The notes: generated by a model not told the origin, from the sequence alone. Numbered from the stretch's first letter, positions 6,810 through 16,068 are shown. The stretch: DNA of 64,000 bases from Saprospiraceae bacterium UBA2329 (GCA_002344975.1 DDUV01000081.1:1-64000); one strand, 5' to 3'. Numbers and translations: made by a program.

Positions 6810-9800
6810 ATGAACTCAATAGCCTTCATTGATACTGAGGTAGAACCCAAACGCCGGGTGATTCTTGATATGGGAAGTATCAAGGATAACGGCGAATATT
6901 TTCATGGGCATTCGCTTGTAGATTTTACCCGATTTCTTCGCGGAACAGCCTTTGTTTGCGGACACAACATCATTCGCCACGATTTACAATATATCGAAAA
7001 CAGCCTCTCACAAGCTGGTATTTCATCTGCCCACATCATAGACACTTTGTTTCTTTCGCCACTTTTATTTCCGTCGAAACCCTACCATGCCTTGCTCAAA
7101 GACGACAAGCTACAAACCGAGGAAGCTAACAACCCGCTCAATGATGCGGTAAAAGCCAAAGACCTTTTTGGGGATGAAGTTTCGGCTTTTCAAAAAACGG
7201 ATGATGCCCTGAAACGCATTTTTTATACTCTGCTGAATGACAAAAAAGAATTCCACGCTTTTTTTCGCTTTATGGAGTATGCAGATGGAGCAACTGACTT
7301 GGAAACAGCCATCAGAGAAAAATTTGAAAACGCCATTTGCGAAAATGCCGGTTTGAAAAAAATTATTTCGGAATATCCACTCGAACTGGCTTATTGCCTG
7401 GCCCTAATCAACGCTAATAATCGCTACTCCATTACGCCGCCCTGGGTGCTGAAAAATTACCCCAAAGTGGAAAGAATTATGTTGTTGCTCAGGAACAAGC
7501 CCTGCCTGACCGGCTGCACATATTGCAGGCAGGCTTTGGATATACACAAGGCGCTGAAAACTCATTTTGGTTTTGATGCGTATAGAACTTATGCCGATGA
7601 GCCGCTACAGGAAAAAGCCGTGCAGGCAGCGGTGGACAACAAATCCATTCTGGCGGTATTTCCGACAGGCGGAGGCAAGTCCATTACTTTTCAGGTGCCC
7701 GCTTTGATGAGTGGCGAAAATTCAAAAGGACTGACCGTGGTGATTTCTCCCTTGCAATCTTTGATGAAAGATCAGGTGGACAACCTCGAAAAAAATGGAA
7801 TTACAGCCGCCGTAACGATCAATGGCCTGCTCGACCCGATTGAAAGGGCAAAATCCATTGACAGGGTTCGAGACGGCTCCGCATCAATACTTTATATATC
7901 GCCGGAGTCGCTGCGTTCAAAGACCATCGAACAATTGCTTCTGAGCAGAAAAGTAGTGCGCTTTGTGATTGATGAGGCGCATTGTTTTTCTGCCTGGGGG
8001 CAAGACTTCAGGGTTGATTATTTATACATCGGCGACTTTATTGATTCGCTTCATAAAAATAAAAACCTCGAAGATCCCATTCCTGTTTCTTGTTTTACGG
8101 CAACGGCAAAACAAAAAGTCATTGAAGATATTTGCCTTTATTTTAAAGATAAGTTGGGGCTTAAATTGGAGATATTTTCCTCTAAAGCGACGAGAACCAA
8201 TCTGCATTATCAGGTTTTTGAAAAAGGAAACGACGAAGAAAAATATAACGCAGTACGCGATTTAATAGAGGACAAAGACTGCCCTGTGATTATTTATGTT
8301 TCAAGAACCAGGCGCGCTGAGGATATTGCCTCCAGACTGCGCAAAGATGGTTATACAGCCAGGGCATTTCACGGACAGTTGGAAAGCCGGGAGAAAACCG
8401 AAAATCAAAATGCTTTTATTGCGGGCGAAGTCCAGATCATGGTGGCCACCTCTGCTTTTGGCATGGGCGTTGACAAGAAAGATGTGGGTATGGTGATTCA
8501 TTATGAAATTTCCGATTCGCTCGAAAATTATGTGCAGGAAGCCGGACGGGCCGGGCGGGATGAAAATATCACGGCAGATTGCTATATTCTTTTTAATGAA
8601 GAGGATTTGGGCAAGCATTTCATTTTACTCAACCAGACAAAGCTCAACATCAATGAAATTCAGCAAATCTGGAGGGCCATAAAATGGATTACCAAATTCA
8701 ACTCAAGCGTTCAAAAATCGGCACTGGAAATAGCGCGCCAGGCTGGCTGGGATGAGGGTTTGAGAGAAATAGAAACCAGAGTGACAACGGCGATAGCGGC
8801 GCTTGAGCAGGCGGGCTATCTGAAGCGCAACCAAAATGTGCCGAGGGTTTTTGCCAACAGCATAATGTCGAAAAATGCACAGGAAGCCATTGACAAAATC
8901 ATGGGGTCGCATAAATTCAGCGAGCCCCAAAAAATGGCCGCTGTGAGAATTATCAAATCCTTGTTTTCGAGCAAGAGCAGAAAAAACTCGCTGGAAGATA
9001 CCGCAGAGTCAAGGGTGGATTACATAGCCGAAACGTTGGGCATTGAAATAAAAAACGTAATTTCGATTATTCAACTCCTGCGCGACGAGAAAATCCTGGC
9101 CGATGCCAAAGATTTGCAGGCATTTATCAAAAGAGGCGACTCTAAAAAAGGCTCCATCGAAATTGCCCGCTGCTATGGAAAGATTGAAATTTTTTTGGCT
9201 CCCTTGTTGGAAGAAGTCGAAAAATCATTTCATATCAAAGAATTGAATGAACAGGCTGAAAAACAAGCCTGCACAGACACCTCCCCAAATAAGATAAAAA
9301 ATATTTTCAATTTTTGGGCCATTAAAAATTGGATTAGGAGGCATAATAAAGACTACTCAAAAAATCACATAGTGGCCATCAGTTGTCTGCCTGCGGAGTT
9401 GTTGAAAGAAAAAATTGACAAAAGGCATATCATAGCCGAATTTATTGTGAATCATTTATATGATAAGAGTTTGACGCTTACAGAAGAAAGCTCCGGACCG
9501 AAAGAAGAAATACTGGTTGAATTTTCTGTTCTCGAATTACAGGAAGCATTTAGTCGTCAAATGCAATTGTTTCAATTTCGGCCCGATATTGAAGATGTTG
9601 AGGATGCCTTGTTTTATTTATCGAGAATAGAAGCTCTTAAAATAGAAGGCGGCTTCCTCGTTGTGTACAACAAGCTCACCATTGACCGCCTTGAACAAAA
9701 CCCGCGCGTGCAGTATAAAGAAACGGACTATCAAAAACTCAGCCAATACTACGATCATAAAGTTCAGCAGATTCACATTGTTGGAGAGTATGCCAAAAAA

Positions 9801-11612
9801 ATGCTGGATGATTATGCCGGGGCACTGACCTTTGTTGACGACTATTTTCAATTAAATTTTTTCTCTTTCCTGAAAAGGTATTTTCCCGGCGCCAGAGAAA
9901 CCGAAATAAGAAGAAATATTACCCCTAATAAATACAGGCAGCTTTTCGGTACTTTGTCTGAAATTCAGCGCGAAATCATTGACGACAGGCAGTCGAAATA
10001 TATCGTTGTTGCAGCAGGGCCGGGAAGTGGCAAAACAAAGGTGTTGGTTCACAAACTTGCCTCCCTGCTGCTCATGGAAGACGTAAAACACGAGCAATTG
10101 CTGATGCTTACTTTCTCAAGGGCGGCAGCAACGGAGTTTAAAAAACGTCTGACAGAGTTGATTGGCAATGCCGCCAATTTTATTGATGTCAAAACTTTCC
10201 ACTCTTATTGTTTCGATTTATTGGGCAAGATAGGAACGTTGGAAAAAGCAGGTGAAATTATTCAGACAACCGTTGAAAAAATCAAAAACCATGAGGTGGA
10301 AATCAGCAGAATTACAAAAACGGTATTAGTGATAGACGAAGCGCAGGACATGGATGAAGATGAATTTGCGTTGATTCAGACGCTGATGGATAAAAATGAA
10401 GATATGCGGGTTATTGCGGTGGGAGACGACGATCAGAACATCTATCAATGGCGCGGCGCCGAATCCAAATACCTGTTGAGTTTTATTACCGAAAAAAATG
10501 CAACCAAGTATGAATTGATAAAAAATTATAGAAGCAAAAACAACCTGATAGATTTTTGCAATCAGTTCATAACCAGCATTGACGGGCGTCTTAAACAAAC
10601 TCCGATTGAAGCGCACCAAACCGATAATGGCAAAATTAAAATTGTACGCTACCGCAGCGGCCACCTTATTGCGCCTTTGGTGGACGATATTCTTGCAGCA
10701 GGTCTTTCGGGAACCACCTGCGTACTGACTCACAAAAACGAAGAAGCCTTTCAGGTGGCGGGATTTTTGCTCAAAAACGGGATGCCTGCGAAATTGATTC
10801 AGTCGAATGACAGCTTTAATTTATTCAATCTCGTCGAGTTACGATTTTTTATCAATGAACTGAATATGGGTGAAAATGTATTTACTATCAGCGACGATGT
10901 GTGGGGAAATGCCAAACGAAAGTTTATTGACAGATATAAAGGCAGTTCCAAATTTGAAATCTGCAATCAATTAATTAAAGACTTTGAAGCCACTCACACC
11001 AAGCGAAAATATAAATCAGACTTTGAGGTATTTGTTCGGGAGTCTAAATTAGAGGATTTTGCGAGTGAAAATGGGGAGAGTATTTTCGTTTCAACTATTC
11101 ATAAGGCAAAGGGAAAAGAATTTGATAATGTATTTCTTTTGCTTGAAAACTTTGACGCGAGTAATCAGGAGAAAAAAAGGCAGTTGTATGTAGCTATGAC
11201 AAGAGCCAGACAAAGACTTGTTGTTCACCTGAACGGCCATTATCTCGACGCATTTCAGACAGAGGACTTAGAAAGAGTAGAAAATAACGCTGTATTTCAG
11301 CCGCCGGATTCTTTGGTGCTGCATTTGTCGCACAGGGATTTGAACCTGCTTTTTTTTCATTTTATACAAAGGCGCGTTCATGATTTGAGCAGCGGCGATG
11401 TACTGAAAATAACGGAGGAAGGTTGCACAAACGAAGCTGGTGAATTGGTTTTAAAATTCTCCCAAAAATTCCTTGTCAAACTTGCAGAAATAAGGCAACA
11501 TGGTTTTGGACCGAAAGAAGCAAAAGTGAATTTCGTTGTTTTTTGGAAAGGGGAAGACAAAAAACAAGAAGTGAAAATTGTTCTTCCCGAACTGTATTTT
11601 GAAAAGACTTGA
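6810..11612 (+). CDS. DEDDh exonuclease - RecQ-type helicase - UvrD-type helicase fusion
   Basis: A single 1600-residue protein with three apparent enzymes. Residues 1-150 look like a DEDDh 3'-5' exonuclease (FIDTE, then FVCGHNIIRHDLQYI, then LNDAVKAKDLFGD). A CLTGCTYC cluster (Cys232, 236, 239) follows. Residues about 255-640 are an SF2 RecQ-like helicase: PTGGGKS with Lys290, VIDEAHCFSAWGQDFR with Asp388, and QEAGRAGRDEN near 575. A winged-helix-like region comes next, without the usual RecQ zinc cysteines. Residues about 1045-1500 are an SF1 UvrD/PcrA-like helicase: GPGSGKT with Lys1075, IDEAQDMDEDE with Asp1176, GDDDQNIYQWRGAE, STIHKAKGKEFDNV and YVAMTRARQRL. The ATG at 6810 is preferred because the upstream ATG at 6786 lies inside the permease gene. 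The likely role is DNA unwinding and degradation in repair or defence. The family name is unsettled. Confidence 0.88.
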   Translation: MNSIAFIDTEVEPKRRVILDMGSIKDNGEYFHGHSLVDFTRFLRGTAFVCGHNIIRHDLQYIENSLSQAGISSAHIIDTLFLSPLLFPSKPYHALLKDDKLQTEEANNPLNDAVKAKDLFGDEVSAFQKTDDALKRIFYTLLNDKKEFHAFFRFMEYADGATDLETAIREKFENAICENAGLKKIISEYPLELAYCLALINANNRYSITPPWVLKNYPKVERIMLLLRNKPCLTGCTYCRQALDIHKALKTHFGFDAYRTYADEPLQEKAVQAAVDNKSILAVFPTGGGKSITFQVPALMSGENSKGLTVVISPLQSLMKDQVDNLEKNGITAAVTINGLLDPIERAKSIDRVRDGSASILYISPESLRSKTIEQLLLSRKVVRFVIDEAHCFSAWGQDFRVDYLYIGDFIDSLHKNKNLEDPIPVSCFTATAKQKVIEDICLYFKDKLGLKLEIFSSKATRTNLHYQVFEKGNDEEKYNAVRDLIEDKDCPVIIYVSRTRRAEDIASRLRKDGYTARAFHGQLESREKTENQNAFIAGEVQIMVATSAFGMGVDKKDVGMVIHYEISDSLENYVQEAGRAGRDENITADCYILFNEEDLGKHFILLNQTKLNINEIQQIWRAIKWITKFNSSVQKSALEIARQAGWDEGLREIETRVTTAIAALEQAGYLKRNQNVPRVFANSIMSKNAQEAIDKIMGSHKFSEPQKMAAVRIIKSLFSSKSRKNSLEDTAESRVDYIAETLGIEIKNVISIIQLLRDEKILADAKDLQAFIKRGDSKKGSIEIARCYGKIEIFLAPLLEEVEKSFHIKELNEQAEKQACTDTSPNKIKNIFNFWAIKNWIRRHNKDYSKNHIVAISCLPAELLKEKIDKRHIIAEFIVNHLYDKSLTLTEESSGPKEEILVEFSVLELQEAFSRQMQLFQFRPDIEDVEDALFYLSRIEALKIEGGFLVVYNKLTIDRLEQNPRVQYKETDYQKLSQYYDHKVQQIHIVGEYAKKMLDDYAGALTFVDDYFQLNFFSFLKRYFPGARETEIRRNITPNKYRQLFGTLSEIQREIIDDRQSKYIVVAAGPGSGKTKVLVHKLASLLLMEDVKHEQLLMLTFSRAAATEFKKRLTELIGNAANFIDVKTFHSYCFDLLGKIGTLEKAGEIIQTTVEKIKNHEVEISRITKTVLVIDEAQDMDEDEFALIQTLMDKNEDMRVIAVGDDDQNIYQWRGAESKYLLSFITEKNATKYELIKNYRSKNNLIDFCNQFITSIDGRLKQTPIEAHQTDNGKIKIVRYRSGHLIAPLVDDILAAGLSGTTCVLTHKNEEAFQVAGFLLKNGMPAKLIQSNDSFNLFNLVELRFFINELNMGENVFTISDDVWGNAKRKFIDRYKGSSKFEICNQLIKDFEATHTKRKYKSDFEVFVRESKLEDFASENGESIFVSTIHKAKGKEFDNVFLLLENFDASNQEKKRQLYVAMTRARQRLVVHLNGHYLDAFQTEDLERVENNAVFQPPDSLVLHLSHRDLNLLFFHFIQRRVHDLSSGDVLKITEEGCTNEAGELVLKFSQKFLVKLAEIRQHGFGPKEAKVNFVVFWKGEDKKQEVKIVLPELYFEKT

Positions 11613-11637
11613 ATAGATTATATTTGTTTTTGCCCCC

Positions 11638-12651
11638 CTATCCCCCCGCATCCAACAAAAACTTCGCCGCCCAATTAGGAAATCTGAATCCTTGATACTT
11701 GCCCCAAAAAGGCTTGGAACCCGGCACGCCGCCGCCCGGCCACACTGCCGAGCGGGCATCCTCGTACAACAAAGCAGCAGCGCTATGCAGCTTTTCATCC
11801 GCTCCGAAAACCTGCTCCAACCGGCGCAAAAGGATGCACAATTGCGCATTGCCCGTCACGCATTGAAAGGAAAAATCGCCGCGCCAGGCTTCGTCGTAAG
11901 TGCCGGCTAAGGGGCCGTTTTGGAGGCGCATATCGGCTATTTTATGTCCGAACAGCAGCGCTTTTTCTTGCAAATTTTTGTCATCCAACAAGCAGGCCGC
12001 TTCCAGAAAACCCCGCCAGATGTAAGCGATGGTATGTGTAAACGCAGGCTCGCCGGGCCGAAACGACCAGTCGGCCACGCTCAGTTCGGGGCGGATGCCG
12101 CCTGTGTAGCGGTTTAATGCGCCGGAAACGATGGTTCGTACTTCTGTCAGATTGGGCAGGTACTTTTCAGCGTACAACATAGCCCACAGCGCGCGGGCAT
12201 TGTACGCCGGATCGTAGCCGGAGACGTAGTCGGAGTTGCGTAGCGCGGGCGCTTTTGCAAACTCCTGAATCAGCCAGGCCACTGCCCGACGCGCAGATTC
12301 GGCATATCGCGGGTCGCCGGTTTCTAAGGCGCTGCGGGTCATTCCAAACAAAATCATGCCCGTATCGAACAGCAGGGGAGCGAGGTTGCCTCCGATGCCG
12401 CCCGGCCAGGCCCCGTCGGCCTGTTGGATGTCGCAGAGCCAATCAGTACAGGACAACGCATCGCGGCGCAGGCTTTCGTCACTGGTCAGACGGTAGTAAT
12501 CCCACAGGGTTTCGATGAGGTAGCCGGTGGTTTCAGGATAGGCTGCCGACCAGCCGCGCCACAAGTGGTAATACCCTGCTGAACCGCGCCCGGCATGTAC
12601 GGCGATGCTGCGTTGGAGCCAGTGGAGGGTTTTCTTCACTTCAGCACACAT
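11638..12651 (-). CDS. alpha/alpha-toroid (six-hairpin-like) protein of unknown activity
   Basis: The 337-residue product consists of regularly spaced helix pairs rich in Trp, Tyr and small residues: YPETTGYLIETLWDYYRLT, ADGAWPGGIGG, LFDTGMILFGM, YNARALWAMLYAEKY, THTIAYIWRGFLEA. This is the pattern of (alpha/alpha)6 glycoside hydrolases, epimerases and terpenoid cyclase-like proteins. I cannot name a catalytic residue with confidence. There is no signal peptide, so it is cytosolic as called. Its start overlaps the last 16 bases of the OmpA gene on the same strand, which implies translational coupling and a related envelope or polysaccharide role (inference). The convergent gap to the helicase gene is 25 bp. 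Confidence 0.7.
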   Translation of the reverse strand: MCAEVKKTLHWLQRSIAVHAGRGSAGYYHLWRGWSAAYPETTGYLIETLWDYYRLTSDESLRRDALSCTDWLCDIQQADGAWPGGIGGNLAPLLFDTGMILFGMTRSALETGDPRYAESARRAVAWLIQEFAKAPALRNSDYVSGYDPAYNARALWAMLYAEKYLPNLTEVRTIVSGALNRYTGGIRPELSVADWSFRPGEPAFTHTIAYIWRGFLEAACLLDDKNLQEKALLFGHKIADMRLQNGPLAGTYDEAWRGDFSFQCVTGNAQLCILLRRLEQVFGADEKLHSAAALLYEDARSAVWPGGGVPGSKPFWGKYQGFRFPNWAAKFLLDAGG

Positions 12652-13820
12652 TCCACCCTTCGATTTTGACGGCGTCCTTCCTCGGAGGCATTGGTAGCCA
12701 CCGGGCGGGTTTTGCCGTAGCCTTTATAACTAAGTCGTTCAGCATCAATGCCCTGCTGTATCAGATATTCAAATACTGAGCGGGCGCGGCGTTCGGAGAG
12801 CAGGCGGTTCGATTCGTCGCTGCCCACATTGTCGGTATGACCGGCTATTTCGGCCTGCTTTTCGGGGTGTTCGGTCAGCCAGGCCGCGAGTGCGCCGAGT
12901 TCCTCCAAAGAAGCCTCGGCCAACTGATGGCTGCCCGTGGCAAAAAGCACGCCCTGAAAAGTGTATTTGCCCTCGCGTTCCATCGCCTCCTGCACCGCGC
13001 TGCCGTTGGGGTCTTCCACAATGCTCACATCGTCAATGCAATAGTAGGCGATGCGCATCATCCGCTGGAAAACATTTTTTTTCGCTTCGGCAGACAAGGG
13101 CGGCAGTTTGGAGAGGTCATAGCGGCTTTCGATGCTGGTTTGTACGTCGTTTCGGAAATTGCCGATGATGAAATATTTCGACGCCTCGGTGGCGGTAAAC
13201 CAGCCCTGCACCTGTCGCCACTGTTCGTTGTTGGCCCTCAAAACGGTTTTGGTTTCAAAAGCCGGCTCCATATTGATCCATTCCTTTTGTTCCGAAAAAC
13301 CCGCAGAGACATTGAGCGGCGCGCTTTGTAGCGCAATGCCGATGTTGTTGGCCGCCACCGGATAGACCACCACTTTGTCGCCATACACAGAACGCAGATG
13401 CGCCTTGGATACCGAGTCGCTCTGATTGATCCAAAAAGAAACCTTGTAGCGCATGCCCGGCACGAGCGGCTGAGCCAGTTTTCCCTCTATAAACTCGTGA
13501 TAGTCATCGGTATAGCCGCAATCCTGGCGGGGCAAAAACGTGATGAGACCCACATAGCGATTGCCGGAATGTGGCGGCGGATAGATGCAGGGGCCGGCGG
13601 TGGTGTCGTAATGAATGAGGTCGGGTGTACGGTCGCTGACAGAGGTCCAGTTTTTGGCCACGTTGTTGAAATCCTTGCCATACTTCATAAAACGGCAGGG
13701 CGTGACGCTCTGGTGCGGCCCTTTGAGTTCTTCAAAGCCGGGATTGAGCACGAGGTTTTTGTTTTGAGCCGGGGCAAAAACGGGCAACCATAAAAGGAGG
13801 AAAGCGATTCGATACATCAT
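12636..13820 (-). CDS. OmpA-family outer-membrane/periplasmic protein
   Basis: The 394-residue product has a signal peptide (MYRIAFLLLWLPVFAPAQ). Its N-terminal region of about 270 residues begins NLVLNPGFEEL, a start common to carbohydrate-binding-like beta-sandwich domains. The C-terminus, about residues 280-394, is a full OmpA peptidoglycan-binding domain: FATGSHQL, EIAGHTDNVGSDESN, LSERRARSVFEYLI, YKGYGKTRPVATN, GRRQNRRVECVLK. It probably tethers an exported module to peptidoglycan. The start is set at 13820, just before the signal peptide; the ATG at 13856 adds 12 polar residues. It overlaps the downstream toroid gene by 16 bp. Confidence 0.85.
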   Translation of the reverse strand: MMYRIAFLLLWLPVFAPAQNKNLVLNPGFEELKGPHQSVTPCRFMKYGKDFNNVAKNWTSVSDRTPDLIHYDTTAGPCIYPPPHSGNRYVGLITFLPRQDCGYTDDYHEFIEGKLAQPLVPGMRYKVSFWINQSDSVSKAHLRSVYGDKVVVYPVAANNIGIALQSAPLNVSAGFSEQKEWINMEPAFETKTVLRANNEQWRQVQGWFTATEASKYFIIGNFRNDVQTSIESRYDLSKLPPLSAEAKKNVFQRMMRIAYYCIDDVSIVEDPNGSAVQEAMEREGKYTFQGVLFATGSHQLAEASLEELGALAAWLTEHPEKQAEIAGHTDNVGSDESNRLLSERRARSVFEYLIQQGIDAERLSYKGYGKTRPVATNASEEGRRQNRRVECVLK

Positions 13821-13900
13821 GGCCGTACTGGATTTGGGTGGAGTGAATGGTTGCATAATGCAAAGCGGTGCAGAAAGTTACGCCCAAAGTAAATTTGTAT

Positions 13901-14476
13901 TCAATTCTGTTTCATTATTATCCCGATAGATGCTACCGTTTTGATCAATTGACTCTTTGCTAGTGATTCCAAAACATCTTCAATTTGTAATGGCGGATTT
14001 TTGAGGCGTCCTACCATATCTTTAAAGGCGGTTATACAAATTGATTCATTGTTTATCAGTATGTTATGAATAAAGTCATCGGGATGAATTGCTTTAATAA
14101 ACAGTGTTTCTAAAGGCTGTTCGGGAAAGTCTTTGAGATTGAATGTGACTATGAAATTTGCTTTTGTGTGAACCGCCGCAGCCAGAACATGCCGGTCTCC
14201 TTCATCCGGTAATACAAAAGAGTTTGTAGAAGAATGAAAATCAGTAACTGAGGCATCGGGAAATGCTGTATTCATCAATTTAACCGTGTAGTTGAGTTGT
14301 TCTTGTGTTAGATCAGGGCGATTTTTGATGAGGTTGCGCGTCCATTCCTCTTGAATATCGGATGACCATTTAGGAGCAAATACTCCCCGAAAAGCCAAAC
14401 TCAACAAAAAATCTCTGAGTGGGGCAGGATACAACACATTGGCATCCAGGATGGCGACTATAGCTTGGGGTTCCAT
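13901..14476 (-). CDS. PIN-domain ribonuclease toxin
   Basis: The 191-residue PIN-domain protein begins VAILDANVLYPAPLRDFLL with the first metal-binding Asp at residue 11. Further candidate acidic ligands are Glu43/44 (IQEEW), Asp94 (DEGDRHVLAAA) and Asp116 (NLKDFP). The C-terminal HPDDFIHNILI is typical of the larger PIN toxins. Members cleave RNA when released from their antitoxin. The gene lies 3 bp downstream of a helix-turn-helix protein that fits as the antitoxin and autoregulator. No key residue seems to be missing, so the toxin is probably intact. Confidence 0.82.
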   Translation of the reverse strand: MEPQAIVAILDANVLYPAPLRDFLLSLAFRGVFAPKWSSDIQEEWTRNLIKNRPDLTQEQLNYTVKLMNTAFPDASVTDFHSSTNSFVLPDEGDRHVLAAAVHTKANFIVTFNLKDFPEQPLETLFIKAIHPDDFIHNILINNESICITAFKDMVGRLKNPPLQIEDVLESLAKSQLIKTVASIGIIMKQN

Positions 14477-14479
14477 TAT

Positions 14480-14938
14480 TCAATAGCCTAAATTTAACTC
14501 CTGAGCTTGTTGAACGAGTGCATTTAACGCATTCTCTCTCAACGCTTTTTGGCGACTTTGAAACAATAATAAATCGCCAAGCAATACCCGTCTGTGTCTG
14601 CCCACCCTGCGATGAGCAATCTGGCCTTCTTCCAATAATTTTATCAGGTGCGGCCTGGAAACGTGCAGTATTTCAGCAGCTTGTACGGTTGTCAGTTCCG
14701 TATCATCCGACAAAAGAGCGAAACTTTGCCCGCCTGCCATCAGATGCAGCATTTTCTGTAAAGCGTCAAACACTTTGGCAGGGATGGCAATAGGAGTATC
14801 CGGCGCCTCCATCAACGTGATGTCCACCGCTTGTTGGTCAGGGCTTTTGCTATGCAGAACGAGCCGCTCTAGTGTGGCAACAGACTGAGCTGCAAGTTTT
14901 TGCTCCTCTTTGCTATTGGCTGCAATGCTTGAAGTCAT
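14480..14938 (-). CDS. helix-turn-helix antitoxin/regulator of the PIN toxin
   Basis: The 152-residue protein has an excisionase/MerR-like DNA-binding segment at about residues 78-128 (LTTVQAAEILHVSRPHLIKLLEEG, shown here only to illustrate the HTH, then HRRVGRHRR). A helical C-terminus (ENALNALVQQAQELNLGY) follows and may neutralise the toxin. The ATG at 14938 is preferred to the ATG at 15049, because the longer form would translate a 9-bp DNA repeat into a Leu-His-Leu run. That repeat sits directly upstream and suits an operator. The gap to the toxin gene is 3 bp. Confidence 0.75.
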   Translation of the reverse strand: MTSSIAANSKEEQKLAAQSVATLERLVLHSKSPDQQAVDITLMEAPDTPIAIPAKVFDALQKMLHLMAGGQSFALLSDDTELTTVQAAEILHVSRPHLIKLLEEGQIAHRRVGRHRRVLLGDLLLFQSRQKALRENALNALVQQAQELNLGY

Positions 14939-14952
14939 GGTTCTTTTTGGCT

Positions 14953-14997
14953 GCAATGTACGCAATAAATGCAATAAGTGCAATAAGTGCAATGAAT
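14953..14997 (-). repeat. five 9-bp iterons upstream of the antitoxin gene
   Basis: Five back-to-back 9-mers occur: GCAATGTAC, GCAATAAAT, GCAATAAGT, GCAATAAGT, GCAATGAAT. They occupy 15-59 bp upstream of the antitoxin ATG, where autorepressor binding is expected. The 9-bp spacing is close to one helical turn, so bound monomers would drift only slowly around the helix. Confidence 0.7.
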
Positions 14998-15150
14998 ATT
15001 TGTATTTATTGAGCGCCGCAAAAGACTGATAAGCCGTTTGCCTTGACAAAACCCGCCTAGTTGGTTTTCCAAAAGTGAAATATAGAACTCATTTTCAAAA
15101 GCACATTTTGAAATTTCCCCAAGCGGAAAATCTAATTTCTTATTCAAAAA

Positions 15151-15190
15151 CGAGCTTGCGGCTTGAAGCTTGTAGCTCATGGCTTGGGGG
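15151..15190 (+). repeat. dispersed AGCTTGCAG-type intergenic repeat, copy 1
   Basis: The segment contains GAGCTTGCGGCTTGAAGCTT followed by TGTAGCTCATGGCTTG. It shares 15 of 16 bases of the latter with the copy at 24641-24680. It lies between the antitoxin promoter region and the MazG-like gene. Confidence 0.6.
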
Positions 15191-15216
15191 AATATCAAAA
15201 AATATCCCAAAGTCTC

Positions 15217-15555
15217 CTACCTCAATTTCCTATTCTCCGCATGTCGTTGCGCATCTCGGCGGGTTTTCTTTTCCAAACTGGCTTCCAACGCATCGCTCAG
15301 GTTCACGCCGGTCTGATTGGCCAGACATATCAGGACAAACAGCACATCCGCCATTTCGCCGGCGAGGTCTTCCTGTGCCGTTGCTTCGGCTTCTTTGGTT
15401 TTGAACGACTGTTCACCATAGATGCGCGCCATCAGCCGGGCCACCTCGCCCACTTCTTCCATCAAAATGGCCGTGTTGGTCAGTTCGTTGTAATAGCGAA
15501 TGCCCACCGTGCGAATCCACTCGTCCACGCGTTGTTGTGCTTCCTCAATGCTCAT
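15217..15555 (-). CDS. MazG-like nucleotide pyrophosphohydrolase
   Basis: The 112-residue protein is of the small MazG/iMazG type, which hydrolyses (d)NTPs to monophosphates. The metal-binding motif is visible as LMEEVGEVARLMARIYGE (Glu33, Glu34, Glu37), with the second half EDLAGEMADVLFVLI (Glu67, Asp70). The frame runs further upstream inside the dtd gene, but only the ATG at 15555 gives the family length. That ATG overlaps the dtd stop as TGATG, so the two are translationally coupled. Confidence 0.85.
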   Translation of the reverse strand: MSIEEAQQRVDEWIRTVGIRYYNELTNTAILMEEVGEVARLMARIYGEQSFKTKEAEATAQEDLAGEMADVLFVLICLANQTGVNLSDALEASLEKKTRRDAQRHAENRKLR

Positions 15556-16007
15556 CACTCTTTGTTTTTGGTATCCATCATGATCGTGACGGGGCCGTCG
15601 TTGAGCAGCCGCACCTTCATATCTGCCCCGAAAACGCCCGTTCGTACCGGCAGGCCGGAAACAGCGTGCAGGTGTTTGACAAACGCCTCGTAAAGAGGAA
15701 CGGCAACATCGGGTTTGGAGGCCCGGATATAAGAAGGACGGTTGCCTTTTTTGGTGCTTGCGTGCAAGGTAAACTGGCTCACTACCAGCAACTCGCCACC
15801 CACCTCGGTCACCGGCAGGTTCATCACGCCCCCGGCATCGTTGAAAATGCGGAGCGCGGCAATTTTTCGGCAGAGCCAATCCGTATCTTCCTGATTGTCT
15901 GCGTCTTCTATTCCCAATAAAATGAGCAATCCCGGCCCGATGGCTGAAAATACCTCCCCGTCTATGGTGACGGACGCTTCGGATACTCGCTGGATGACTG
16001 CGCGCAT
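15555..16007 (-). CDS. dtd: D-aminoacyl-tRNA deacylase
   Basis: The 150-residue enzyme removes D-amino acids and glycine mischarged on tRNA. It shows the family landmarks MRAVIQRVSEASVTIDGE at the N-terminus, VVSQFTLHASTKKGNRPSY around residues 76-95, and the C-terminal NDGPVTIMMDT. The length is normal. The ATG at 16007 matches the conserved start; an upstream ATG at 16025 adds six residues. It is the first gene of a two-gene unit with the MazG-like gene, and both products are quality-control enzymes. Confidence 0.95.
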   Translation of the reverse strand: MRAVIQRVSEASVTIDGEVFSAIGPGLLILLGIEDADNQEDTDWLCRKIAALRIFNDAGGVMNLPVTEVGGELLVVSQFTLHASTKKGNRPSYIRASKPDVAVPLYEAFVKHLHAVSGLPVRTGVFGADMKVRLLNDGPVTIMMDTKNKE

Positions 16008-16068
16008 GATGTTTTTAGGGCGCAAGATAGTGCGTTGAGGGGAAAGGTGGCGCGTAGTTTTTATGCAG

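Noticed and set aside
14939..15049. 37-residue extension of the antitoxin containing a Leu-His-Leu run
   Set aside because: The run is translated from the 9-bp DNA iterons, which are better explained as operator sites.
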